From contig JAKACF010000010.1 in assembly GCA_021821585.1 (NCBI GenBank), positions 1 through 22,701 of the forward strand: 22,701 bases of DNA, in the 5' to 3' direction. Under the pieces are notes generated by a model. That model ran no database searches, was not told where the DNA came from, and saw only the letters and a list, made by a program, of their open reading frames with translations. This DNA comes from Actinomycetes bacterium (GTDB lineage Bacteria; Actinomycetota; Acidimicrobiia; Acidimicrobiales; Bog-793). The translations under genes were made by a program, and so were the position numbers. Numbering within the stretch: position 1 is the stretch's first letter; the number at the start of each line of letters is the position of its first letter. Positions 14,113 to 21,014 of the stretch are shown piece after piece.

Positions 14113-15291
14113 TCAGCGGGCCGACATCGTGACGAAGTCCCGGGCCCACGAGGGCTCGAAGAAGGTCCACGGTCCCTGGATGCTCGAGGAGACGAGCTTC
14201 GACCCGTTCGCCGGAGAGGCGAGGCCGTTCGGGCCGGGCGGGTCGTAGGTGGCGAAGACCGGCCAGTCGGGGTTGATGTCGAGCTCCATCGCCCGGACGG
14301 CTCCGGCGCGCACGAGGAGTTCGGCGAGCTGCAACGGGTCGAGCGAGGGGCCGGACACGTAGACGAGAGCACCGTCTGCGGTGACGCCGAGGCCTGACCG
14401 CCACTGGTACTCGATGCCGGGGACCGAGGCGGCACAGGACGTGGCGCCGCAGGTCGCACCCCAGGACTCCCAGTTGGGGCTGGCCGCCGCCGCCGTCGGC
14501 CTGCCGCCGGCGACGAGCGGGACCAGGTTCTGGCGCACGGCGACGACACTCCGGCTCATCCTCACGTCACTGCCGAAGGCGCCGATGTCCGCGCTCCCGT
14601 TGGCGTAGATCACGAGCGAGGCCGCCCCGTTCACGAGCGGCACCACGACGCGGCCCTCGGTGAAGTAGCCCCCCTCGGCGGCCGACATCATGAACCCGCC
14701 GTTGAAGGCGGCCACGAGCGAGGCAGCCTGTGCCGGTTCGACCGGGGCGGTGAAGCGGTAGGGGCCGCCCCCGGGGCTGAGCGAGCCGGAGTAGAGGCGG
14801 GCCGAGAGCAGCCGGGTGTCCATCCAGGCGATGCCGGCAGGCGTCGAGCCGCCCGGCGGGACGAGGCTCGTCTCGTAGACGGCGCTCATCCCCTGCACGC
14901 GGCGGCCCGCCGGCTTCCAGGCGCCCTCTCCGGGGACGAGCGGGCCCCCGAAGGGTGCGAGCGCGTGGGGGGTGGCGAGCGGCCGGAGGTCCACCACCGG
15001 TCGCGCCGTCGTCGGCGTCACGGCTGTGGTCGGCGGCGGGGACGAGGTCGGGGGTGGAGGCGCCGACGTGGAGGTGCTGGAGGACGAAGACGACGAGGAG
15101 GAGGAGGAGGAGGAGGAGGAGGAGGAGGCTGGGGCGCTCGTCGCTGGGCTCGAGCTCGGCGGCGTCGTCCCATGCGACGTGGCGCTCGAGGCCACGGTCG
15201 TCGTCCCGCAGGCGGCGAGCCCCAAGGCGAGCACGACGGCGAGGACCGAGCCCGACCGGGGTGGGCGGGAGAGCCGGACGGCCGGACGCAT
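14113..15291 (-). CDS. Lipoprotein of the phosphodiester glycosidase (NAGPA-like) family
   Basis: This 392-residue exported protein begins with a basic region and a hydrophobic stretch (SVLAVVLALGLAAC) ending in a lipobox, with Cys28 the likely lipidated residue. Residues 30-100 form a linker rich in Ser, Thr and Pro that contains a run of 17 serines. The folded part (about 110-390) has phosphodiester glycosidase-like motifs such as LVAAFNGGFMMSAAEGGYFTEGRVV, LVIYANGSADIGAFG, AMELDINPDWPVFATYD and a Trp-rich end. The family is named for the enzyme that uncovers the mannose-6-phosphate tag, but bacterial roles are mostly unknown and could involve cell-wall glycans. ATG 15291 has TAGCCT 6 nt upstream. 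It lies 46 nt after ilvD, with a hairpin between. Confidence 0.87.
   Translation of the reverse strand: MRPAVRLSRPPRSGSVLAVVLALGLAACGTTTVASSATSHGTTPPSSSPATSAPASSSSSSSSSSSSSSSSSTSTSAPPPPTSSPPPTTAVTPTTARPVVDLRPLATPHALAPFGGPLVPGEGAWKPAGRRVQGMSAVYETSLVPPGGSTPAGIAWMDTRLLSARLYSGSLSPGGGPYRFTAPVEPAQAASLVAAFNGGFMMSAAEGGYFTEGRVVVPLVNGAASLVIYANGSADIGAFGSDVRMSRSVVAVRQNLVPLVAGGRPTAAAASPNWESWGATCGATSCAASVPGIEYQWRSGLGVTADGALVYVSGPSLDPLQLAELLVRAGAVRAMELDINPDWPVFATYDPPGPNGLASPANGSKLVSSSIQGPWTFFEPSWARDFVTMSAR
15095..15128 (-). repeat. GAG/CTC trinucleotide repeat encoding part of a poly-Ser linker
   Basis: An uninterrupted GAG tract (about 11 units on the plus strand) is read on the minus strand as ten TCC Ser codons. 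With the flanking TCG, TCT and AGC codons it encodes 17 serines. Slippage by whole units would change linker length without shifting the frame. Confidence 0.9.
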
Positions 15292-15297
15292 CGCCCA

Positions 15298-15303
15298 AGG
15301 CTA
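15298..15303 (-). promoter_or_regulatory. Candidate -10 box (TAGCCT) for the lipoprotein gene
   Basis: On the minus strand TAGCCT is followed by TGGGCG and the ATG of the lipoprotein, so the message would be leaderless. It lies just after the ilvD hairpin, supporting separate transcription. No -35 match was found. Confidence 0.4.
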
Positions 15304-15306
15304 GGT

Positions 15307-15333
15307 GGGCGACGACCCGAAGACTCGTCGCCC
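15307..15333 (-). terminator. UUCG-capped hairpin after ilvD
   Basis: On the minus strand GGGCGACGA (15333-15325) pairs with TCGTCGCCC (15315-15307) over 9 bp. The top of the loop holds CTTCGG, the very stable C(UUCG)G tetraloop. It starts 4 nt after the ilvD stop and lacks a T-run. Likely a terminator or a 3'-end protecting structure. Confidence 0.65.
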
Positions 15334-15337
15334 CAGT

Positions 15338-17173
15338 TCAGTCGACCTGCCGGGCGGCACCCCGGTCGGCCGACAGTGCCATCGAGGCGTAGGCGCGAAG
15401 GGCGGCCGAGACCGGGCGGTCGCGCTTCATCGGGGACCACCCGTCCTCGTCCCGGGCGCCCCGCCGGCGCTCGAGCTCCTCGTCGGGCACCTCGAGGGTG
15501 ATGGTCCGGGAGGCGATGTCGATCGAGATCGGGTCGCCCTCCTCGACGAGGCCGATGGCGCCCCCGGCCGCCGCCTCCGGCGAGACGTGGCCGATCGAGA
15601 GGCCGCTCGTGCCTCCCGAGAAGCGCCCGTCGGTCACGAGGGCGCAGACCGGACCGAGGCCCCGCCCCTTCAGGTAGCTCGTCGGGTGCAGCATCTCCTG
15701 CATCCCCGGGCCGCCGCGGGGGCCCTCGTAGCGGATGACGACGACGTCGCCCGGCTGGATCGCTCCGCCGAGGATCAGCTCGACCGCCTCCTCCTGGCTC
15801 TCGGCCACGCGGGCCGGGCCGCGGAAGGACAGCTGGTCCTCGGGGACGCCGGCGGTCTTCACCACGCAGCCGTCAGGCGCCAGGTTCCCCTTCAGGACCG
15901 CGAGGCCCCCGTCAGCGGAGTAGGCGTGGGCGACGTCACGGACGCACCCGGAGGCGGCGTCCCGGTCGAGGCTGTCCCAGCGGGCGGAGGAGCTGAAGGC
16001 CGCCGTCGTGCGGACGCCGCCCGGGGCGGCGTGGAAGAGGTCGAGCGCCGCCGGGGAGGCCGACGGCCTGCGGACGTCCCACTCGTCGAGCCAGCCCTCG
16101 AGCGAGTCGGCGTGGACGGCCCGCACGGACCGGTCGAGCAGCCCGGCGCGGTCGAGCTCGCCCATGATCGCCGGGATCCCGCCCGCACGGTGGACGTCCT
16201 CCAAGTGGTAGGAGGAGCTCGGCGCCACCTTGCACAGGCAGGGCACCTTCCTGCTCAGGGCGTCGATGTCGTCGAGGTCGAAGTCGACACCCCCTTCCAG
16301 GGCGGCCGCCAGGAGGTGCAGCACGGTGTTGGTCGAGCCGCCCATGGCGATGTCGACCGTCATGGCGTTGGAGAAGGCGGCTCGCGTGGCGATGGCGCGG
16401 GGAAGCACGCTCTCGTCGTCGTCCCGGTAGAAGCGGGTGGCGAGCTCGACGGCGGTGCGGCCGGCGTCGAGGAAGAGCTGGCGGCGGACCTCGCTCGTGG
16501 CGAGGGTCGTCCCGTTGCCCGGCAGGGCAAGGCCGAGCGCCTCGGTGAGGCAGTTCATCGAGTTGGCCGTGAACATGCCCGAGCACGAGCCGCAGGTCGG
16601 GCAGGCCGACTCCTCGATGGAGGTGAGCTCGGCGTCGGAGACGGACTCGTCGGCCGAGGCGGTGATGGCCGTGATGAGGTCGAGGGCGGGGCGAGCCGTC
16701 CCGTCGCGGACGACCGCCTTGCCTGCCTCCATGCCCCCGCCGCTCACGAAGACCGTCGGGATGTCGAGCCGCATGGCGGCGAGCAGCATGCCAGGGGTGA
16801 TCTTGTCGCAGTTGCTGATGCAGACGAGGGCGTCGGCACGGTGCGCCTGCACCATGAACTCGACCGAGTCGGCGATGAGCTCCCGGCTCGGGAGCGAGTA
16901 CAGCATGCCGCCGTGCCCCATGGCGATCCCGTCGTCGACCGCGATGGTGTTGAACTCGCGGCCCACCCCGCCGGAAGCCGCCACCGCCTCGGCGACGAGT
17001 GCCCCGAGGTCGCGCAGGTGGACGTGCCCGGGCACGAACTGCGTGAAACTATTGGCGATGGCGACGATCGGCTTGCCGAAGTCCGACTCCGACATGCCGG
17101 TCGCCCGCCACAGAGCCCGGGCCCCTGCGGCCTGACGCCCTTCGGTGGTCACACGGGAACGTAGCTGGGGCAC
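15338..17173 (-). CDS. ilvD: Dihydroxy-acid dehydratase
   Basis: This Fe-S dehydratase removes water from 2,3-dihydroxy-isovalerate and 2,3-dihydroxy-3-methylvalerate, the third common step of valine and isoleucine synthesis, in the cytoplasm. At 611 residues it is the long form, as in E. coli (616) and Streptomyces (about 617). Motifs in order: ANSFTQFVPGHVHLRDLG (about 40-57), DDGIAMGHGGMLYSLPSREL, SNCDKITPGML (Cys122), CPTCGSCSGMFTANSMNC (from Cys191), IAMGGSTNTVLHL, VVIRYEGPRGGPGMQEML and TDGRFSGGTSGLSIGHVSPEA. The GTG start at 17173 has GAGGAG about 7 nt upstream. No other branched-chain genes are nearby. It is divergent from the fused pxpBC, 41 nt apart. Confidence 0.97.
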   Translation of the reverse strand: MPQLRSRVTTEGRQAAGARALWRATGMSESDFGKPIVAIANSFTQFVPGHVHLRDLGALVAEAVAASGGVGREFNTIAVDDGIAMGHGGMLYSLPSRELIADSVEFMVQAHRADALVCISNCDKITPGMLLAAMRLDIPTVFVSGGGMEAGKAVVRDGTARPALDLITAITASADESVSDAELTSIEESACPTCGSCSGMFTANSMNCLTEALGLALPGNGTTLATSEVRRQLFLDAGRTAVELATRFYRDDDESVLPRAIATRAAFSNAMTVDIAMGGSTNTVLHLLAAALEGGVDFDLDDIDALSRKVPCLCKVAPSSSYHLEDVHRAGGIPAIMGELDRAGLLDRSVRAVHADSLEGWLDEWDVRRPSASPAALDLFHAAPGGVRTTAAFSSSARWDSLDRDAASGCVRDVAHAYSADGGLAVLKGNLAPDGCVVKTAGVPEDQLSFRGPARVAESQEEAVELILGGAIQPGDVVVIRYEGPRGGPGMQEMLHPTSYLKGRGLGPVCALVTDGRFSGGTSGLSIGHVSPEAAAGGAIGLVEEGDPISIDIASRTITLEVPDEELERRRGARDEDGWSPMKRDRPVSAALRAYASMALSADRGAARQVD

Positions 17174-17214
17174 CGGTTGCTCCTCTGCTCGTTGCTGGTC
17201 AGAGGAGTCTAGTT
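17174..17214. promoter_or_regulatory. 41-bp divergent ilvD/pxpBC junction with mirrored Shine-Dalgarno sites
   Basis: Arms CTCCTCTG (17180-17187) and CAGAGGAG (17200-17207) form an inverted repeat with a 12-nt centre. Each arm is the ribosome binding site of one gene (AGAGGAG about 7 nt before GTG 17173 and ATG 17215). With only 41 bp between the starts, and both genes having a ribosome binding site and so a leader, the promoters must reach into the opposite coding sequence. Confidence 0.55.
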
Positions 17215-18726
17215 ATGCGCCAACTCGGCGACGAAGCCGTCCTGTTCGACGTGGAGGGCGGCCACCGCGCGGCCCAGGCGCTCGCCCGCCGCATCCGCGC
17301 GAGCGACGTCGTGCCGGCCGAGACGACGGTCGGGGTCGTCGGCCCCTTCGAGCTCGTCGAGGAAGGCGCCGACGAGGCGCCGGCGAGGCTGCACGAGATC
17401 CCGGTCGTCTTCGACGGGGAGGACCTGGGCGAGCTCGGCCTCGGGGGCGCCGAGGTCGCCGCCACGCTGGCGGGGAGACCGCTCGAGGTCGCCTTCCTCG
17501 GCTTCATGCCCGGCTTCGCCTACCTCGTCGGCCTCCCCGAGCCACTCGCCCGCCTGCCCCGGCGCGCCTCGCCCCGCACGAGGGTGCCGGCCGGCTCACT
17601 CGCCGTCGGCGGAGGGTACGCGGGCATCTACCCGGTCTCCTCGCCGGGTGGCTGGAACCTGCTCGGGAGGACCTCCTTCCGGCCCTTCGACTCCTCGAGC
17701 CCGCCTTATGCCCGCCTCCGGCCGGGAGACCGCGTCCTGCTCGTGGCCGAGGCCTCGCTGCCCCGCCCGCCCGAGCCGGTGCGCACCCCGCTCGAGGGGC
17801 GGGACCTCGAGGTGGTCGACCCCGGTCCCCTGCTGCTCGTCGAGGACCTCGGACGGCGAGGTGCCGGCGCGCTCGGCATCCCGAGGTCGGGAGCGGCCAA
17901 CGGCTGCTGGCTGCAGGTGGCCAACCTCGCCGTCGGCAACGACGCCGGGGCGGCGGCGCTCGAGACCACCGGTCCGATCCGCCTCCGGGCCGGTCGCGAC
18001 CTCTCGCTCGCCCTCGCCGGCGAGGCGGTGCTCGTCGTCGACGGGAGCGAGTGCCCGCAGGGAGTGGTGACCGTCGTCGGTGCCGGCCAGGAAGTGGCCG
18101 TCGGGCCGGTCCGGTCCTCTGCCCGCGCCGTCCTCGCCGTCGGCGGGGGGATCGAGACGCCCTTGGTGTTCGAGAGCCGCTCGTGCGACGCCGTCTCCGG
18201 CCTGCCTCCGGGCCCCCTCCGTGCCGGCGACGCCCTCGACGTCGGACCGCCAGCGGGCCGCCCCCGGCGGCGCTTCGGACTCCCTGCGCCCCGCCGGGCG
18301 CCGGGGGAGCCGGTGGTGCTGAGGGCGATCGCCGGCCCGGACCTCCTCGCCCGAGGCGGGCTGGAGGGCCGCTTCCTCGTGGATCCCCGCAGCGACCGCA
18401 CCGGGGTCCGCCTCGCCGCGGCCGCAGGTTCGCAGCGCCTCGAACCCCCCGAGGCCATCTCGTCCCACGCGGTGCTCCCGGGAGCCGTTCAGCTTCCGCC
18501 CTCGGGCGACCCGGTGATCCTCGGGCCGGACTGCGGGCCGGTCGGCGGCTACCCGGTCGGCGCCACGGTGATCACCGCCGACCTGTGGAAGGTGGGGACC
18601 CTGGCGGCCGGGGACGCCGTCGAGCTCGTCGCGGTGTCGCTGGACGACGCCGCGTCCGCTCGCGCCGAGCTCGGGGAGACGGTGGCGGCATCGCTCGAGG
18701 GCTGGTACCCGACCCACGTCGCCTGA
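17215..18726 (+). CDS. pxpBC: Fused 5-oxoprolinase subunits B and C
   Basis: One 503-residue chain carries both PxpB (KipI-like, about residues 1-195) and PxpC (KipA/biotin-dependent-carboxyltransferase-like, about 200-495). PxpB motifs are MRQLGDEAVLFDV, AFLGFMPGFAYLVGLPE and VPAGSLAVGGGYAGIYPVSSPGGWNLLGRT. PxpC motifs are LLLVEDLGRRGAGALGIPRSGAANG, ANLAVGNDAGAAALETT and, near the end, DPVILGPDCGPVGGYP and LWKVGTLAAGDAVEL. With PxpA it forms ATP-dependent 5-oxoprolinase, recycling pyroglutamate to glutamate. PxpA is encoded separately at 12362-13030. ATG 17215 has AGAGGAG 7 nt upstream. In Bacillus the homologues also act as KipI/KipA regulators; in this context the metabolic role is favoured. 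Confidence 0.93.
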   Translation: MRQLGDEAVLFDVEGGHRAAQALARRIRASDVVPAETTVGVVGPFELVEEGADEAPARLHEIPVVFDGEDLGELGLGGAEVAATLAGRPLEVAFLGFMPGFAYLVGLPEPLARLPRRASPRTRVPAGSLAVGGGYAGIYPVSSPGGWNLLGRTSFRPFDSSSPPYARLRPGDRVLLVAEASLPRPPEPVRTPLEGRDLEVVDPGPLLLVEDLGRRGAGALGIPRSGAANGCWLQVANLAVGNDAGAAALETTGPIRLRAGRDLSLALAGEAVLVVDGSECPQGVVTVVGAGQEVAVGPVRSSARAVLAVGGGIETPLVFESRSCDAVSGLPPGPLRAGDALDVGPPAGRPRRRFGLPAPRRAPGEPVVLRAIAGPDLLARGGLEGRFLVDPRSDRTGVRLAAAAGSQRLEPPEAISSHAVLPGAVQLPPSGDPVILGPDCGPVGGYPVGATVITADLWKVGTLAAGDAVELVAVSLDDAASARAELGETVAASLEGWYPTHVA

Positions 18727-18772
18727 GCGGCCGTCCCCCACCGCGCCGGGAGCCGCGGACCGGGTGCGGCTC

Positions 18773-18778
18773 TAAGGT
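18773..18778 (+). promoter_or_regulatory. Candidate -10 box (TAAGGT) for the acyltransferase gene
   Basis: TAAGGT is followed by GGCACG and then GTG 18785, a 6-nt gap that predicts a leaderless message. No -35 match was found. The gap 18727-18784 also has a small GCCGC/GCGGC hairpin (from about 18752) that may end the pxpBC transcript. Confidence 0.4.
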
Positions 18779-18784
18779 GGCACG

Positions 18785-19489
18785 GTGCCGCCGCCCTTCC
18801 CCCGCATGGACCCGCTGAGCGCGCGGCTCCTCACGGCCCTCGAGCACCTCCGCGCCCTGTTCACCCTCCCCCTCGCCTGGGCCCGCAACCTCTCGGATCG
18901 CCGGGAGGTCATCGATGCCGACGTCGAGCAGTGGCTCGAGGTGCTGGGCGCCAACGACGGCGTCCGCGGGCTGCACAGCCTGCTGTACGCCTTCGGCGAG
19001 TTCCGGGCGCTCTACTACCACCGCCTCGCCGGGGGCAACGCCACCGGCGCCCTCGCCGCCAAGGTGCTCGCCCGGATCTGGAGGCCGACCGAGAGCCTCA
19101 CCATCACCACCGCCGAGATCGGGCCGGGACTGTTCGTCGCCCACGGGCAGGCGACCTGCATCGCCGCCGAGCGAATCGGCCGCAACTGCTACGTCCACCA
19201 CGGCGTGACGATCGGGTGGGACTACCGGGGCGAGCGCGCTCCGGTCCTCGGCGACGGCGTCTTCGTCGGGACCGGGGCGGCCATCCTCGGGGAGGTGACC
19301 ATCGGGGACGGGGCGAGGATCGGCGCCAACGCCGTCGTGCTCTGCGACGTCCCCGCCGGCGCCACCGCCGTCGGCTCCCCCGCTCGGGTCGTCGCCACGC
19401 CGAGCCCGTCGGCCCTCCACCCGACAGCGGAGAGGACGGTCGAAGAGGCGGGAGTCAGCGGGCGAGGAGGAGGACGAGCAGCACGATGA
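18785..19489 (+). CDS. Hexapeptide-repeat acyltransferase (serine acetyltransferase-like)
   Basis: This 234-residue cytoplasmic acyl-CoA-dependent transferase has a left-handed beta-helix. An alpha-helical N-terminal region (to about 100, with EFRALYYHRLAG) precedes hexapeptide repeats from about 110 to 200 (IGPGLFVAHGQATCIAAERIG, IGRNCYVHHGVTIG, VTIGDGARIGANAVV). His120 in VAHG matches the catalytic His of CysE. However, the second CysE histidine (in the RHP motif) is replaced by Ala152 in ERAPVLGD. The substrate may therefore not be serine, and I avoid cysE as the name. GTG 18785 (leaderless layout) or ATG 18806 may be the start. The 3' end overlaps the convergent small membrane gene by 35 bp. 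Confidence 0.82.
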   Translation: MPPPFPRMDPLSARLLTALEHLRALFTLPLAWARNLSDRREVIDADVEQWLEVLGANDGVRGLHSLLYAFGEFRALYYHRLAGGNATGALAAKVLARIWRPTESLTITTAEIGPGLFVAHGQATCIAAERIGRNCYVHHGVTIGWDYRGERAPVLGDGVFVGTGAAILGEVTIGDGARIGANAVVLCDVPAGATAVGSPARVVATPSPSALHPTAERTVEEAGVSGRGGGRAAR

Positions 19490-19739
19490 GCACGGTGCCG
19501 AGCACGACGGGGAGCAGGAAGCCCCGCCCGAACGCCCCTCGCCGGGAGCGCAGGCTCGCGCCGGTACCGTAGAGGCTCTCGGTCCACTCCTCTCTCGTCC
19601 ACCCGCGAGGAACGACGTCGGACGGCCCGGGCGGCGGCGCGCCGGTCTTCGCCGGGACGTCGTCGTGGAGTCGCCTCGGAGCGCCGTCCGACCCCGGTGC
19701 CGCTCCACTCGAGTCCAGGCCATCGTGATCGCCGGCCAC
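19455..19739 (-). CDS. Small tail-anchored hypothetical membrane protein
   Basis: This 94-residue protein has a polar, Pro/Gly/Asp-rich N-terminal two thirds and a single hydrophobic segment at its very end (LLPVVLGTVLIVLLVLLL), then Ala-Arg. This suggests a tail-anchored protein with the N-terminus in the cytoplasm. The middle has WTREEWTESLYGTGASLRSRRGAFGRGF, a short conserved-looking amphipathic region. No family is recognised. GTG 19739 has TAGAAT 5 nt upstream, consistent with a leaderless or near-leaderless start. It is divergent from the M50 peptidase gene and its 3' end overlaps the acyltransferase gene by 35 bp. Confidence 0.6.
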   Translation of the reverse strand: MAGDHDGLDSSGAAPGSDGAPRRLHDDVPAKTGAPPPGPSDVVPRGWTREEWTESLYGTGASLRSRRGAFGRGFLLPVVLGTVLIVLLVLLLAR

Positions 19740-19792
19740 AGCGGATTCTATTGCGGATGTGAGAAGGTGACCGGTAGCAGAAGGATCACGCC

Positions 19793-20869
19793 ATGAAGCG
19801 TTCGCTCACCATCGCCAAGGTCGCCGGGGTCCCGATCCGGCTCCACTGGAGCTTCTCACTCCTCGTCGTGTTCGTCGCGCTCTCGTCACCGGGACTGACG
19901 CGCTCACAGGTGGCGAGCTACGCCCTCTGGCTCGTCGTCCTCTTCGCGTCGGTCACGCTGCACGAGCTGTCCCACTCGCTCGTCGCGATGCGGCTCGGAC
20001 TGAAGGTGCGAGACATCGTGCTGCTCCCGATCGGAGGGGTCTCCGAGATCGAGGGCATGGGCGCCTCCGCCTCGGTCGAGGGACGGGTCGCCATCGCCGG
20101 CCCGCTCATGAGCATCCTGCTCGGAGGCCTCTTCCTCGGGCTGGCCGGCCTCACCGGTGCGTCGCTGTGGCCGCCGACGCTCTCGGTCCTCGGCGGATCC
20201 TGGCTGCTGCGAATCGGCTGGCTCAACCTGGCCCTGGCGGCCTTCAACCTCCTTCCGGCACTGCCGATGGACGGCGGACGGGTGTTCCGCTCGCTGCTCG
20301 CGCGCCGAGGGAACAATCTGCGGGCGACCCGCGTGGCGGCGGTGCTGGCCGGAGTGCTGGCCGCCGGCATGATCGGGATCGCGCTCCTCACGAACGACTT
20401 CGTCCTCATCTTGATCGGGGCCTTCGTCATGCTCGGTGCCCGCTCGGAGTGGCAGGGCGCCAAGCTGCGCGAAGCCGTGAGCGGGGTGCGGGTCGGCACG
20501 GTCATGCACCCCGAGACGACGACGGTGCCCGGCCACGTCCCGGCCGAGCAGGTCGCCTGGTGGCTGGCGTACTACCCGGGACGGGCGATCCCGGTCGTCG
20601 ACGAGGAAGGTCGCTATGTCGGCATCGTGGACCACCACGACGTCGCCGCCGTCCCGCCGGGCACCCCGGTGGCATCCGCCGCCGACCGGGAGGCGCCGGT
20701 GCTCGCGCCCGAGGCCGACCTCTTCCCGAGCGCGCTCGAAGCCTTCCAGCTGTCCGGCCGCCAGCAGCTCGCCGTGGCGGCTTCCGGGCGGGTCCTCGGC
20801 ATCGTCTACCGCACGGCGGTCACCTCCGCCCTCAGCCGGGCCGGCGGCATGGTGAGGAGCGGGCCGTAG
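19793..20869 (+). CDS. Site-2-protease-like M50 family membrane metallopeptidase
   Basis: This 358-residue polytopic intramembrane zinc protease is of the M50/S2P type, close to the CBS-containing Rip3-like branch. The active-site HExxH is TLHELSHSLV (His57, Glu58, His61). The second motif NLLPALPMDGGRV (Asn152, Asp160) supplies the third zinc ligand. Four or more transmembrane segments lie before residue 210. The C-terminal half (about 225-345) holds a CBS-like pair, seen as VGTVMHPETTTVPGHVPAEQVAWWLAYYPGRAIPVVDEEGRYVGIVDHHDV. The proteolytic substrate is unknown; such proteases often cut anti-sigma factors or signalling proteins. ATG 19793 has AGAAGGA about 7 nt upstream. Confidence 0.92.
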   Translation: MKRSLTIAKVAGVPIRLHWSFSLLVVFVALSSPGLTRSQVASYALWLVVLFASVTLHELSHSLVAMRLGLKVRDIVLLPIGGVSEIEGMGASASVEGRVAIAGPLMSILLGGLFLGLAGLTGASLWPPTLSVLGGSWLLRIGWLNLALAAFNLLPALPMDGGRVFRSLLARRGNNLRATRVAAVLAGVLAAGMIGIALLTNDFVLILIGAFVMLGARSEWQGAKLREAVSGVRVGTVMHPETTTVPGHVPAEQVAWWLAYYPGRAIPVVDEEGRYVGIVDHHDVAAVPPGTPVASAADREAPVLAPEADLFPSALEAFQLSGRQQLAVAASGRVLGIVYRTAVTSALSRAGGMVRSGP

Positions 20870-21014
20870 CGGCCTCTTCGGGCTCGCCTGGGCCGAGGGA
20901 CGTCCTCGCCGGCCCTCACACAGCCCTAACACGGGGCTCGCGAACCCTTCAGACGGGCGAGGTGGAATGTGCCGGCGGGGACACGTGCTCCCCGCCGATC
21001 GAAAGGAGCGTCAG
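20870..21014 (+). promoter_or_regulatory. Leader of the secreted-protein gene with a strong hairpin
   Basis: A perfect 9-bp stem (CGGCGGGGA at 20973-20981 and TCCCCGCCG at 20989-20997) has a 7-nt loop beginning CACGTG. It ends 3 nt before the GAAAGGAG ribosome binding site (21001-21008) of the next gene. Upstream, a small AGCCC/GGGCT hairpin (20922-20938) may end the M50 transcript. No clear -35/-10 pair was found. The big hairpin could gate translation or be a protein-binding site; both are inference. Confidence 0.5.

Noticed and set aside
14955..15501. Gly/Arg-rich and Glu-rich plus-strand frames across the GAG repeat
   Set aside because: They are the antisense and off-frame readings of the lipoprotein linker repeat.
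15305..17164. A 619-codon open frame on the plus strand opposite ilvD
   Set aside because: It mirrors ilvD codon by codon, is rich in Arg, Gly, Glu and Asp without any fold-like pattern, and is the usual by-product of high G+C coding DNA.
17180..17207. Inverted repeat as a regulator binding site between ilvD and pxpBC
   Set aside because: The arms are exactly the two ribosome binding sites, so the symmetry follows from divergent genes sharing one site sequence.
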